A stretch of DNA of 19,377 bases from Klenkia sp. (GTDB lineage: Bacteria; Actinomycetota; Actinomycetes; Mycobacteriales; Geodermatophilaceae). A program made the position numbers and the translations under genes. Numbering within the stretch: position 1 is the stretch's first letter; every line of letters starts with the position of its first letter. Positions 1 through 6,696 of the stretch are shown here, one piece after another. Location of the stretch: NCBI GenBank assembly GCA_025966215.1, contig JAOPVM010000069.1:1-19377 (forward strand), in the 5' to 3' direction. The notes beneath the pieces are model-generated. The model made no database searches. It was not told the origin of the DNA and saw only the letters and a program-made list of their open reading frames with translations.

Positions 1-1486
1 CGGGAGGGCTGAGCGTGCGGGCCCACCGGCCCGACGCGGCGGCGGCGAACCGTGCCGCGTCGTCGGCGCCCATGTCCAGCGCCTGGTAGCCGCCGCTGCC
101 CGCCCCGACCGCCGCGACGACCGTGGCCAGGCCCTGCCGGCGCTGGAAGAACGTCTGGTGCACCTGCCAGCCGACCACGGCCCGGCGCTGCAGCACCGCC
201 TGCTCGCGCACCAGCCAGCCCGAGCGGACGGAGAACGACCGCGGTCCCGCGGCGTGGCCCAGGGCGGCGTACCGGCCCAGCCCGAGCGGCACCCCGAGCG
301 CGGTGAGCACCAGGCCGACGGCCACCAGCCACCACTGCCCGGTCAGGGTCAGCAGCACCACACCGCCCACGCTCACCAGCAGCCCGCCGACGACGGCCCG
401 CAGGATCCGCCGCCGCCGGGCCGCCGGCGGGTGCGCCCGCAACGTGCCGGGGTCCTCGACCAGCCGGGAGGACAGCGCCCAGGCCTCGGCCCGCGGACCC
501 AGCGGCAGCAGCTGACCGCGCCGCGTGGCATCGCCCAGCCCGGTGACCAGGGCCGAGGCCCGGGCCGCCCCCACCCAGCGCATGCCCAGGCCCTCCGACA
601 CCGTGCACCCGCGGATCCGGTCGACCTCCAGCTCGGTGTGCCGCCGGGTCAGCAGACCGCGGACGGCGACCAGCGACCCACCGCGGCGGACCAGCCGGAA
701 CCGCCAGTTGACCAGCGCGCTGCCCACCACCGCGCCCACCGCGAGCAGCACCAGGGCGATCAGCAGGACGACGACCAGCAGGCCGGTGTCGGTGAGGTCG
801 GGCCGGCCCAGGTCGGGGGTGAACCGGTCGGGCAGTTCCTCGGCCAGCCGGAACAGCGCACCCACCGCGGCCAACGGCACGGCCAGGTAGCTGCCGACCA
901 GCGGGGCGTACAGCAGCCAGCGGTTGTCGAACCGGGCGAACTCCTCCTCGACCGGCTCGGCCTCGAAGGCCTCCACCGGCACGCCGGGGGCGCGCCGGGC
1001 CAGCAGGTGCACGCGCAGCCGGTCGGCCTCGGCGGGGGTGACCCCGTCGACGACCAGTTCCTCCTCCGAGCCCGAGACGGCGCCGGCCGCGGCGTCGACC
1101 CGCACCCGGACCAGACCCAGGAGCCGGTGCACCAGCGGGGTCTCGACCTCCACGCCCCGTACCCGGTCGTTGGGCACCGTGCGCACCGAGCGGGACAGCA
1201 GGCCGCGGGTCACGACCATCGCGGCCTCGCCGTCGAGGTAGGAGAACCGCCACCACGACAGCAGCGCCCCGGCCAGCGACAGCACGGTGACCCCCACGGC
1301 GATCAGCACGACGGCGAACACCCCGTCGGTGAGCCCCCGGAACGCCCCGATGCCCAGCACGATCGGCACGAACTGCCGGGCCTGCCGGAAGGTGACCGTG
1401 TGCACGAGCACGACCCGCCAGGACGTCCGCCGCCCGCCCGGCGCCCGCGCGGGGTCGGGCGGTGGTGCTCCCCACGGACCGCTCAC
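1..1486 (-). CDS. Bacterial PH-domain (bPH_2) membrane protein, YdbT-like, 3' end off window
   Basis: I translated this frame by hand: it is open from a GTG at 1486 to the left edge (495 codons, no stop), so the C-terminus is missing. The protein alternates hydrophobic hairpins with soluble blocks. A membrane pair around residues 25-65 precedes a first bPH_2 block (about 70-150, with the VPNDRVRGVEVETP stretch). A second pair (about 185-250) precedes a second block (LEVDRIRGCTVSEG), and a third pair (about 345-385) precedes a third block with QRRAVVGWQVHQTFFQRRQG. Three repeats of membrane hairpin plus bPH_2 is the layout of YdbT-type proteins, whose biochemical role is poorly known (envelope stress or bacteriocin resistance in Bacillus relatives). 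The GTG overlaps the TGA of the upstream PH gene by 4 bases (GTGA), so the two are probably translationally coupled. Family assignment is confident, function is not. Confidence 0.85.
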   Translation of the reverse strand, partial: MSGPWGAPPPDPARAPGGRRTSWRVVLVHTVTFRQARQFVPIVLGIGAFRGLTDGVFAVVLIAVGVTVLSLAGALLSWWRFSYLDGEAAMVVTRGLLSRSVRTVPNDRVRGVEVETPLVHRLLGLVRVRVDAAAGAVSGSEEELVVDGVTPAEADRLRVHLLARRAPGVPVEAFEAEPVEEEFARFDNRWLLYAPLVGSYLAVPLAAVGALFRLAEELPDRFTPDLGRPDLTDTGLLVVVLLIALVLLAVGAVVGSALVNWRFRLVRRGGSLVAVRGLLTRRHTELEVDRIRGCTVSEGLGMRWVGAARASALVTGLGDATRRGQLLPLGPRAEAWALSSRLVEDPGTLRAHPPAARRRRILRAVVGGLLVSVGGVVLLTLTGQWWLVAVGLVLTALGVPLGLGRYAALGHAAGPRSFSVRSGWLVREQAVLQRRAVVGWQVHQTFFQRRQGLATVVAAVGAGSGGYQALDMGADDAARFAAAASGRWARTLSPP

Positions 1487-1983
1487 GTGGCCTCGTCCCG
1501 CACGGTCTCGGCCCGGCGCGCCAGGTCGTCGGCGACCCGGGCGGCGACATCGGCCTCCAGGTGCAGGATGCGCACGGTGCCCTGCGAGGACGCCGTCAGC
1601 ACCGCGACCGTGGCCAGCCCGAACACCTGCTGGACCACCCCGCGGGTGACGTCCACGGTCTGGATCCGGGACACCGGCACCAGCGTCCAGGTGCGCGACA
1701 GCCAGCCGGTGAGCGTGTAGACCGCCTCGTCGGTGACCTCCCAGCGGTGCACCCGGTACCGCAGCCGCGGACGCAGCCCGATCGTCACGACCGCCTCGAC
1801 CACCACCAGCACCGGCAGCAGCACCGCCAGCCAGGTGGGCAGCGGGAGGAAGACCTCCAGCAGCACCACCACGACGACCCAGAACAGCGACCCGAGCACG
1901 CCCTCGGCGGTCCACAGCCCGATCGCGTTGCGGCTCGGGGACCAGGCGGGCCGGCGGGCCGGGTCGTGCTGGGGGCTGCTCAT
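1483..1983 (-). CDS. Bacterial PH-domain (bPH_2) membrane protein, YdbS-like
   Basis: This 166-residue protein has a short polar N-terminus, two adjacent hydrophobic segments (about residues 28-48 and 50-70), then one bPH_2 domain (about 75-150). The domain includes a WEVTDEAVYTLTGWLSRTWT strand region and the family-typical VPVSRIQTVDVTRG followed by VQQVFGLATVAVLT. The short one-domain protein followed directly by a long three-domain one is the conserved YdbS-YdbT order. The ATG at 1983 is preceded by GAGGA about 9 nt upstream, which could be a ribosome binding site or part of a GAGGAT -10 box. It is the first gene of the two-gene operon and is divergent from the rhodanese gene. The cellular role is unknown; membrane-anchored scaffolding is an inference from the domain type. 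Confidence 0.88.
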   Translation of the reverse strand: MSSPQHDPARRPAWSPSRNAIGLWTAEGVLGSLFWVVVVVLLEVFLPLPTWLAVLLPVLVVVEAVVTIGLRPRLRYRVHRWEVTDEAVYTLTGWLSRTWTLVPVSRIQTVDVTRGVVQQVFGLATVAVLTASSQGTVRILHLEADVAARVADDLARRAETVRDEAT

Positions 1984-2023
1984 CGCCGTCCATCCTCGCA
2001 GGCCGGACGCGCCGGGGGCGTGC

Positions 2024-2036
2024 CACGATGGGTCGC
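2024..2036 (+). promoter_or_regulatory. Candidate leaderless promoter (-10) of the rhodanese gene
   Basis: The hexamer CACGAT (2024-2029) keeps the most conserved -10 positions (A2, A5, T6) and is followed by exactly 7 nt and then a GTG codon at 2037. No convincing ribosome binding site precedes any candidate start. The same hexamer and spacing recur before the acyl-CoA ligase start. If this is right, the in-frame ATG at 2028 lies inside the promoter and is not the start. Confidence 0.45.
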
Positions 2037-2372
2037 GTGACGATGCCGCAGCAGGTCCCCACCGTGCCCGCCGACCAGGTCCCCGACGACGCCGTGGTCC
2101 TCGACGTCCGGGAGGACGACGAGTGGGTCGCCGGGCACATCGACGGTGCCACGCACGTCCCGATGGGCGAGGTGCCCGCCCGGCTGGACGACCTCCCCGA
2201 GGGCGACCCGCTCTACGTGACCTGCCGCGGCGGCGGCCGCTCGGCCCGGGTCGCGGCCTGGCTGAACCAGAACGGCTACGACGCGGTCAACGTCGGTGGC
2301 GGGATGGGCGACTGGGAGGCCGCCGGCCGCCCCATGGTCAGCGAGACCGGCAACCCCCCGCGCGTCGTCTAG
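2037..2372 (+). CDS. Single-domain rhodanese-like protein
   Basis: The protein is a small single-domain sulfurtransferase of 111 residues from the GTG at 2037 (114 from the ATG at 2028; an ATG at 2043 is a third option). It shows the rhodanese signatures in order: VVLDVRE near the N-terminus, the HIDGATHVPMGEV substrate-fold segment, and the active-site loop CRGGGRS, whose Cys is residue 63 from the GTG start (66 from the ATG). It ends with the C-terminal GGMGDWEAAGRP signature. A six-residue Cys loop is typical of thiosulfate or persulfide sulfurtransferases rather than Cdc25-type phosphatases. The sulfur acceptor cannot be deduced. I prefer the GTG because a -10-like box ends 7 nt before it. 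The gene converges on the acyl-CoA ligase with only 9 bases between stop codons. Confidence 0.88.
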   Translation: MTMPQQVPTVPADQVPDDAVVLDVREDDEWVAGHIDGATHVPMGEVPARLDDLPEGDPLYVTCRGGGRSARVAAWLNQNGYDAVNVGGGMGDWEAAGRPMVSETGNPPRVV

Positions 2373-2381
2373 ACCTGCGGG

Positions 2382-3995
2382 TCAGGAGGGGGTGTAGTCC
2401 GCGAACCGGGTGCGCAGGTCCTTCTTGGAGAACTTGCCGACGCTGGTCTTGGGCACCTCGTCGATGAACTCGACCGCCTCGGGCAGCCACCACTTGGCCA
2501 CCAGCGGGGTGATGTGGTCGATGATCTCCTGCTTGGACGACTCCTCGCCCTCCTTGAGGACGACGCAGGCCAGCGGGCGCTCGTCCCACTTGGCGTCGGG
2601 GATCGCGATGACCGCGGCCTCCTTGACCTTGGGGTGGCTCATGATCGCGTTCTCCAGGTCGACCGAGCTGATCCACTCGCCACCGGACTTGATCAGGTCC
2701 TTGGTCCGGTCGGCGATGCGCACCGAGCCGTAGGAGTCGACCGCGGCCACGTCCCCGGTCTTCATCCAGCCGTCGGAGGTGGACAGCTCCACGCCCTCGT
2801 CGGGCTTGTAGTAGTCCTGCGCGGTGGTCGAGCCGCGCACCTGGAGCTCGCCGGTGGCGACGTCGTCCCAGGGCAGCTCGTCGGTGGTGCCGGCCTCGAC
2901 GATGCGCACCTCGACGCCCATGAACGGGATGCCGGCGCGGGCGCGCCAGGCGGCCTTGTCGTCGTCGCCGGCGTCGAACAGGTGCCGCGGGAGCCGGGCG
3001 GAGGTGGCCACCGGATGCGTCTCGGTCATGCCCCAGGCCTGCAGGATGGGCAGCCCGACCTGCTCGCGGTAGGCCTCGCTGAGCGCCTTGGGGACGGCGG
3101 AGCCACCGCAACCGATGTCGCGCAGCCGGTGCGCACGGCCGGCCAGCTCGGGGAGCACGCCCTGCCAGATGGTGGGCACCCCGGCGGTGAAGGTGACGCC
3201 CTCGTCGACGATGAGGTCGGCCAGCGCCTTGGGCTGCATCATCGGGCCGGGGAAGACCATCGCGGCCCCGACCGAGGGGCCGGCCTGCGCCAGGCCCCAC
3301 GCGTTGGCGTGGAACATGGGCACGACCGGCATGACGACGTCGGTCTCGCCCATCGAGAACACGTTGGGCTGCACCACGGCCATGGTGTGCAGCACCGTCG
3401 AGCGGTGCGTGTAGAGCACGCCCTTGGGGTTGCCGGTGGTGCCCGACGTGTAGCACATGCTGGCGGCCTGGTCCTCGTCCTCGACCCGGAAGTCGACCGG
3501 GCTGGCCGCGGCGAGCAGCTCCTCGTAGTCCCGCACGCGCGGGTCGTCGGGGATCTCGTTGTCCCCGCCGTCGTCCATCACGACGACGTGCTTGACCGTG
3601 GTCATCGTGTCCACCAGCGGCCAGAACAGCGGGAGCACGGTGCGGTCGACGAAGACGACCTCGTCCTCGGCGTGGTTGGCGATGTAGGTCAGCTGCTCGG
3701 GGAACAGCCGGATGTTCAACGTGTGCAGCACCCGCCCGGCGCTGGGGACGGCGAAGTACAGCTCCAGGTGCCGGGCGGAGTTCCACGCGAACGTGCCCAC
3801 CCGGCCGTCGGCGCTGATGCCCAGGTCGTCGAGCACCCCGCCGAGCTTGCGGGTGCGCTCGGCCCACTCCGCGTACGTCGTCCGGACCGGGCCGGTCGGC
3901 GAGTTCGTCACGATCGGCTTGTGGCCGTGGTGGCGCTCTGCGTACCGGAAGATCGAGTCGATCGTCAGGGGCGTGTGCTGCATGTGACCGCGCAT
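2382..3995 (-). CDS. Fatty-acyl-CoA ligase (AMP-binding, FadD/AlkK-like)
   Basis: This is an adenylate-forming enzyme that activates a fatty acid with ATP and couples it to CoA, the first step of beta-oxidation or lipid recycling. Counting from the ATG at 3995 (537 residues), the P-loop YTSGTTGNPKG lies at about 182-192, and MFHANAWGLA (about 227-236) is typical of the medium/long-chain branch. QAWGMTET is motif A4/A5. The hinge and adenosine-binding segments are GWMKTGDVA and DRTKDLIKSGGEWIS, and the catalytic lysine sits in TSVGKFSKKDLR near the C-terminus. All key residues are intact. A GTG at 4025 would add 10 residues, but the region between holds a -10-like CACGAT placed exactly 7 nt before the ATG, so I prefer the shorter, leaderless start. 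The neighbouring P450 makes a lipid oxidation theme possible but unproven. Chain-length preference cannot be read from the sequence. Confidence 0.92.
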   Translation of the reverse strand: MRGHMQHTPLTIDSIFRYAERHHGHKPIVTNSPTGPVRTTYAEWAERTRKLGGVLDDLGISADGRVGTFAWNSARHLELYFAVPSAGRVLHTLNIRLFPEQLTYIANHAEDEVVFVDRTVLPLFWPLVDTMTTVKHVVVMDDGGDNEIPDDPRVRDYEELLAAASPVDFRVEDEDQAASMCYTSGTTGNPKGVLYTHRSTVLHTMAVVQPNVFSMGETDVVMPVVPMFHANAWGLAQAGPSVGAAMVFPGPMMQPKALADLIVDEGVTFTAGVPTIWQGVLPELAGRAHRLRDIGCGGSAVPKALSEAYREQVGLPILQAWGMTETHPVATSARLPRHLFDAGDDDKAAWRARAGIPFMGVEVRIVEAGTTDELPWDDVATGELQVRGSTTAQDYYKPDEGVELSTSDGWMKTGDVAAVDSYGSVRIADRTKDLIKSGGEWISSVDLENAIMSHPKVKEAAVIAIPDAKWDERPLACVVLKEGEESSKQEIIDHITPLVAKWWLPEAVEFIDEVPKTSVGKFSKKDLRTRFADYTPS

Positions 3996-4002
3996 GCTGG
4001 GC

Positions 4003-4008
4003 ATCGTG
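4003..4008 (-). promoter_or_regulatory. Candidate leaderless -10 box of the acyl-CoA ligase
   Basis: On the minus strand CACGAT is followed by 7 nt and the ATG at 3995. It matches the box and spacing in front of the rhodanese gene. No good -35 hexamer is visible; the expected -35 region is occupied by the palindrome at 4012-4025. Confidence 0.45.
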
Positions 4009-4011
4009 CCA

Positions 4012-4025
4012 GTGAGCGCGCTCAC
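4012..4025. promoter_or_regulatory. 14-bp perfect palindrome, candidate operator of the acyl-CoA ligase
   Basis: GTGAGCGCGCTCAC is a perfect inverted repeat placed 3 bases upstream of the proposed -10 box, over the spacer and -35 region. Length, symmetry and position fit a dimeric repressor site, for example a TetR- or GntR-type fatty-acid regulator as is common for actinobacterial acyl-CoA ligase genes. The regulator is not encoded in an obvious place here, and its identity is unknown. Confidence 0.4.
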
Positions 4026-4236
4026 CTTCTACCGGTGGGTGGGACCGGCGTCCCGGGGTCGGCGCCCGAGGAGTCCGAGGGCGTGCCCCGGCCCGGAGGT
4101 GCCGGTCGAGGGGCCGCCGGTGCACTCCCCGTCGGACCCCGGGGGTCGTGACCCGGTGGCACCGGACCAGCCGGACCGGAGGGGCCGGGATCACCGACGC
4201 GACGTGGCCGGGTGACCTCGGGGGGTGGCCGCGGAC
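4026..4236. other. Intergenic region between acyl-CoA ligase and P450
   Basis: These 211 bases hold no supported ORF. They contain the compact inverted repeat GACCCCGGGGGTC (4135-4147) and, around it, longer arms CCGGTGC (4117-4123) and GCACCGG (4159-4165). The arms could form a branched hairpin downstream of the P450 and may help end its transcript, but there is no T-tract on the relevant strand. Confidence 0.35.
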
Positions 4237-5439
4237 TCAGCGACGCAGCACCACCGGCAGCTCGGCGAGCCCGCGGATGACGAACTCCGGGCGCCGGACG
4301 GCCTCCCCGCCCAGCTCGATCGACGACGTCCGGGCCAGCAGCGCGCCGAACGCGGCCTGCAGCTCCACCCGGGCCAGCGGGGCGCCGATGCAGAAGTGGA
4401 CGCCGGCCCCGAAGCTCACGTGCGGGTTGTCGGTGCGCCCGACGTCCAGGACGCCGGGGGAGGCGAAGACCGCGGGGTCGCGGTTGGCGCTGCCCAGCAG
4501 GGCGGCCACCTTCTGGCCCCGCTCGACGACGACGCCCCCGAGCGCGACGTCCTCGGTGGCGGTGCGCTCGAACAGCTGCAGCGGGGAGTCGAACCGCATC
4601 AGCTCCTCGATCGCGGTGGGCAGCAGGGCGGGATCGGCCCGCAGCCTGGTCAGCTGGTCGGGGTGCTGCAGCAGCGCGAGCAGGCCGTTGCCGGTGACGT
4701 TGACGGTGGCCTCGTGGCCGGCGTTGAGCAGCAGGATGCAGGTCGTGACCAGCTCGTCCTCGGTGAGGGCGTCCCCGGCGTCGCGGACGCCGACCAGGTG
4801 GCTGACCAGGTCGTCCCCGGGGGCACGGCGCCGCTGCGCAGCCAGCTCGCGCAGGTAGGCCACGAACTCGGCGGCGGCCCGCTCGGCGGCGTCCTCGGTG
4901 TCGGGCGTGCGGCCGTACTCGTACATCTTCACGATCGCGTTGGACCAGGGCCGCAGCAGCGCGCGGTCGGCCTCCGGGACGCCCAGGAGCTCGGCGATCA
5001 CCGCGACCGGCAGCTGTTCGGCCATCCCGGTGAGCAGGTCGACCGGGGTGCCGTCGGCGGAGGCGTCGGCCAGCTCGTCGACCAGCCGGTCGGCCAGCTC
5101 CACCACCCAGGGCCGCAGCCGCTCGACGTGCCCGCGGGCGAAGGCCTTGCTGATCAGCCGGCGCAGCCGGGTGTGGTGCGGGGGCTCCATCTCCAGGATG
5201 GCGTTGCGGTGCACCAGGTTGAACGAGTCGAACCGGTCGGCGGGCTCCCGGTCGGCCCAGATCCGGCCCAGCCGCCGGTCGCGCAGCACCGTGTTGGACT
5301 CGGCGTGGGTGAACGCCAGCCACAACCCCAGGTCCTCGTGCCACTGCACGGGCGCCACGGCCCGGGAGGCGTCGAAGGCCGGGTAGGGGTCGAGGACGAC
5401 GGCGGGGTCGGTCAGGTCCAGCGGCGGGGCGGTCGGCAC
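4237..5439 (-). CDS. Cytochrome P450
   Basis: This is a soluble bacterial class I P450 monooxygenase of 400 residues, the usual length. I see the I-helix oxygen-activation motif AGHEAT (about 240-245), the K-helix ExxR in EELMR (about 278-282), and the heme loop FGAGVHFCIGAPLAR with the thiolate Cys at about 350. The N-terminus reads DLTDPAVVLDPYPAFDASRAVAPVQW, typical of the CYP107/CYP105-like actinobacterial group. The open frame continues far upstream, but that extension only mirrors the divergent gene. I place the start at the GTG at 5439 because TACCGT ends 7 nt before it; the GTG at 5448 would add three residues. No ferredoxin or reductase gene is adjacent, so redox partners must come from elsewhere. 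The substrate is unknown. Confidence 0.92.
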   Translation of the reverse strand: MPTAPPLDLTDPAVVLDPYPAFDASRAVAPVQWHEDLGLWLAFTHAESNTVLRDRRLGRIWADREPADRFDSFNLVHRNAILEMEPPHHTRLRRLISKAFARGHVERLRPWVVELADRLVDELADASADGTPVDLLTGMAEQLPVAVIAELLGVPEADRALLRPWSNAIVKMYEYGRTPDTEDAAERAAAEFVAYLRELAAQRRRAPGDDLVSHLVGVRDAGDALTEDELVTTCILLLNAGHEATVNVTGNGLLALLQHPDQLTRLRADPALLPTAIEELMRFDSPLQLFERTATEDVALGGVVVERGQKVAALLGSANRDPAVFASPGVLDVGRTDNPHVSFGAGVHFCIGAPLARVELQAAFGALLARTSSIELGGEAVRRPEFVIRGLAELPVVLRR

Positions 5440-5446
5440 GGTGGGC

Positions 5447-5452
5447 ACGGTA
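5447..5452 (-). promoter_or_regulatory. Candidate leaderless -10 box of the P450
   Basis: TACCGT on the minus strand fits the TANNNT -10 pattern, and a 7-nt spacer separates it from the GTG at 5439. It lies in the 48-bp divergent region shared with the SEC-C gene. Confidence 0.45.
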
Positions 5453-5475
5453 CGGAGCCCGCGGCGGGGTCTCCG

Positions 5476-5481
5476 TAACCT
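5476..5481 (+). promoter_or_regulatory. Candidate leaderless -10 box of the SEC-C protein gene
   Basis: TAACCT (TANNNT) is followed by 6 nt and the ATG at 5488. There is no Shine-Dalgarno-like sequence between them. Together with the opposing P450 box it makes a compact divergent promoter pair. Confidence 0.45.
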
Positions 5482-5487
5482 GGCCGC

Positions 5488-6423
5488 ATGGCCCGCACCG
5501 CACCCCGTCGTCGTCCCGCCGCTCCTGCTGCCGACGGTGCGGTGAACCCGAAGGCGCCCTGCCCCTGCGGGTCGGGCCGCAAGTACAGGCACTGCCACGG
5601 CTCGGCCTACGCCCCGGTCGTGTCCCGGCCCTTCGAGGGCCTGGTCGGCGAGGCCGACTGGGTGGCGCTGCGCGAGCTGGTGCCCTCGGCGACGGCGAGG
5701 CTGACCACCGTCGACGGCCGCTCCGTGACCCTGGCCAGCGTGCTGCCCGGCGGGGCGCCGGGCCTGGTGCGGGCCAACGGGGAGGTCGTGCTCGGCGTCC
5801 AGCTGGCCACCTCCTCCGACGACGTCAGCCGCGACCTGGGCACCGCGCTCGCCGCGGCCCTGGCGGCCCCGGCCGGCAACCCGGTCGACCCGGGCCCGAT
5901 CGGCGCCGAGGGCTCGGCCGGGCCCCGGCTGCAGGAGCTGCTGGACCCGGCCGCCCCGCTCGAGGTGACCGTGCACGAGGACTTCGGCTTCTGGCTGGAG
6001 GGCACCGGGGCCGGCCCGGCCGCGCTGGCCGGTCTGGAGCGGGCCAACGAGGCCGTCATCCCGACCGTCCGGCTCGAGGGCCTGGAGGCGGCCTACTGGT
6101 GCCGGCCCGCGGTCGACCGGGCGCACGTGCGGTGGGTGCGCCCCGAGCCCGAGGAGCAGCTCCTGGACGCCCTCGCCCGGCTCGGTGCCGCCGAGCAGCT
6201 GACCCTGGGCGAGGGCACCAGGTACGCCGGCGCCTTCCGGGCGCACGGCCTCGTCGTCCCGGTCTGGGACGTGCCCGCCGACACCCCGCCGGCGGAGTGG
6301 GCGGGGCCCGCCGGGCAGCTGCAGACCCGGCTGGAGACCGCGCTCGCGGTCACCGAGCCGCTGACCACCGACGAGCGCCGGTCGCGGGCGGGGCTGCTGT
6401 CCCGGCAGGTCACGCTGCGCTGA
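5488..6423 (+). CDS. SEC-C motif protein (DUF5926-like)
   Basis: This 311-residue protein has a basic N-terminal tail followed by a SEC-C zinc-binding motif CPCGSGRKYRHCHG at residues 25-38 (Cys25, Cys27, Cys36, His37). This metal site is known from the C-terminus of SecA and from many unrelated proteins. The rest (about 45-311) resembles a conserved actinobacterial domain I recall as DUF5926. It contains acidic and Ala/Gly-rich segments, a central EVTVHEDFGFWLEG stretch and an RWVRPEPEEQLLDALARL helix. No enzymatic motif is recognisable. It is transcribed divergently from the P450 and followed by a strong hairpin terminator, so it is probably monocistronic. The function is unknown; a SecA-like role should not be inferred from the zinc motif alone. 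Confidence 0.85.
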   Translation: MARTAPRRRPAAPAADGAVNPKAPCPCGSGRKYRHCHGSAYAPVVSRPFEGLVGEADWVALRELVPSATARLTTVDGRSVTLASVLPGGAPGLVRANGEVVLGVQLATSSDDVSRDLGTALAAALAAPAGNPVDPGPIGAEGSAGPRLQELLDPAAPLEVTVHEDFGFWLEGTGAGPAALAGLERANEAVIPTVRLEGLEAAYWCRPAVDRAHVRWVRPEPEEQLLDALARLGAAEQLTLGEGTRYAGAFRAHGLVVPVWDVPADTPPAEWAGPAGQLQTRLETALAVTEPLTTDERRSRAGLLSRQVTLR

Positions 6424-6436
6424 GCCCGCCGTGCCC

Positions 6437-6474
6437 GGCGGACCCGGGTGGGTCCGATCCCACCCGGGTCCGCC
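6437..6474 (+). terminator. Strong hairpin terminator after the SEC-C gene
   Basis: A 16-bp perfect stem (GGCGGACCCGGGTGGG and its complement) encloses a 6-nt loop TCCGAT and begins 13 bases after the stop codon. There is no T-tract, as is usual in very GC-rich actinobacteria. It insulates the arabinose locus from upstream transcription. Confidence 0.8.
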
Positions 6475-6554
6475 TGCCAGGCCGACGTGGCACCGGTCAC
6501 CGGCGGCCCGCATCGACCCGTTCCACGCACGCGCGGGTTACGCGGAGCCTCCGG

Positions 6555-6580
6555 CTTCGTTACGAGAACGTGACACGAAG
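6555..6580. promoter_or_regulatory. Interrupted inverted repeat upstream of the transporter promoter
   Basis: CTTCGT (6555-6560) and ACGAAG (6575-6580) form 6-bp arms around an inner GTTAC-N6-GTGAC near-dyad. The element ends 14 bases before the -35 box, where an activator could bind. It resembles CRP/GlxR-type architecture only loosely, so this is a weak candidate. Confidence 0.25.
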
Positions 6581-6594
6581 ACGGTGGCAACCTC

Positions 6595-6625
6595 TTGACG
6601 AGAGTGCGTTGTTAGCGCTCACAAT
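6595..6625 (+). promoter_or_regulatory. Promoter of the sugar transporter operon
   Basis: A -35 box TTGACG (6595-6600, 5 of 6 to consensus) is separated by 19 bases from CACAAT (6620-6625, 4 of 6 to TATAAT). The LacI-type operator at 6610-6623 fills the spacer and overlaps the -10, so repressor binding would block RNA polymerase. The predicted transcript starts near 6632. Confidence 0.6.
6610..6623. promoter_or_regulatory. LacI-family operator at the transporter promoter
   Basis: TGTTAGCGCTCACA differs at one base from the perfect palindrome TGTTAGCGCTAACA found upstream of araB. The central CG and flanking half-sites follow the LacI-family pattern. The LacI-type protein encoded four genes downstream is the obvious candidate ligand. 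Repression relieved by arabinose or a derivative is inferred. Confidence 0.7.
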
Positions 6626-6633
6626 GTGAGCGC
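6615..6633. promoter_or_regulatory. Second palindrome overlapping the operator
   Basis: GCGCTCACAATGTGAGCGC has perfect 8-bp arms around AAT. It shares its left arm with the right half of the 6610-6623 operator, so three half-sites are laid out in tandem over the -10 region and start point. It may extend the repressor footprint or bind a second factor. Confidence 0.5.
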
Positions 6634-6649
6634 CCGCACAGACGCGGGC
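6632..6649 (+). promoter_or_regulatory. Hairpin at the 5' end of the transporter leader RNA
   Basis: GCCCGC and GCGGGC pair around a 6-nt loop at the predicted mRNA start, leaving the ribosome binding site 36 bases further on unpaired. Such 5' stems commonly protect abundant mRNAs, which suits a binding-protein gene. Confidence 0.35.
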
Positions 6650-6696
6650 CTGAGCGCCGAGATGTCCGGCGACAGACGTCTCGAAGAGGAGATCCA

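Noticed and set aside
158..1720. 520-codon open frame on the plus strand
   Set aside because: It lies antisense to the two PH-domain genes; its composition is low-complexity Gln/Pro/Arg/His/Gly with no recognisable domain, as expected from the opposite strand of GC-rich genes.
2370..2384. Possible bidirectional terminator between the rhodanese and acyl-CoA ligase genes
   Set aside because: Only a 4-bp GACC/GGTC stem is present near the stop codons, too weak to call; how the convergent transcripts end is unclear.
2514..4151. 545-codon open frame on the plus strand
   Set aside because: It is fully antisense to the acyl-CoA ligase, which carries all the motifs of a real enzyme; the antisense product is rich in Gly, Val, His and Asp repeats.
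5440..6513. N-terminal extension of the P450 open frame to a 758-residue protein
   Set aside because: The extension is the mirror of the SEC-C gene and has no domain; P450s of this type are about 400 residues, and a promoter-like box precedes the short start.
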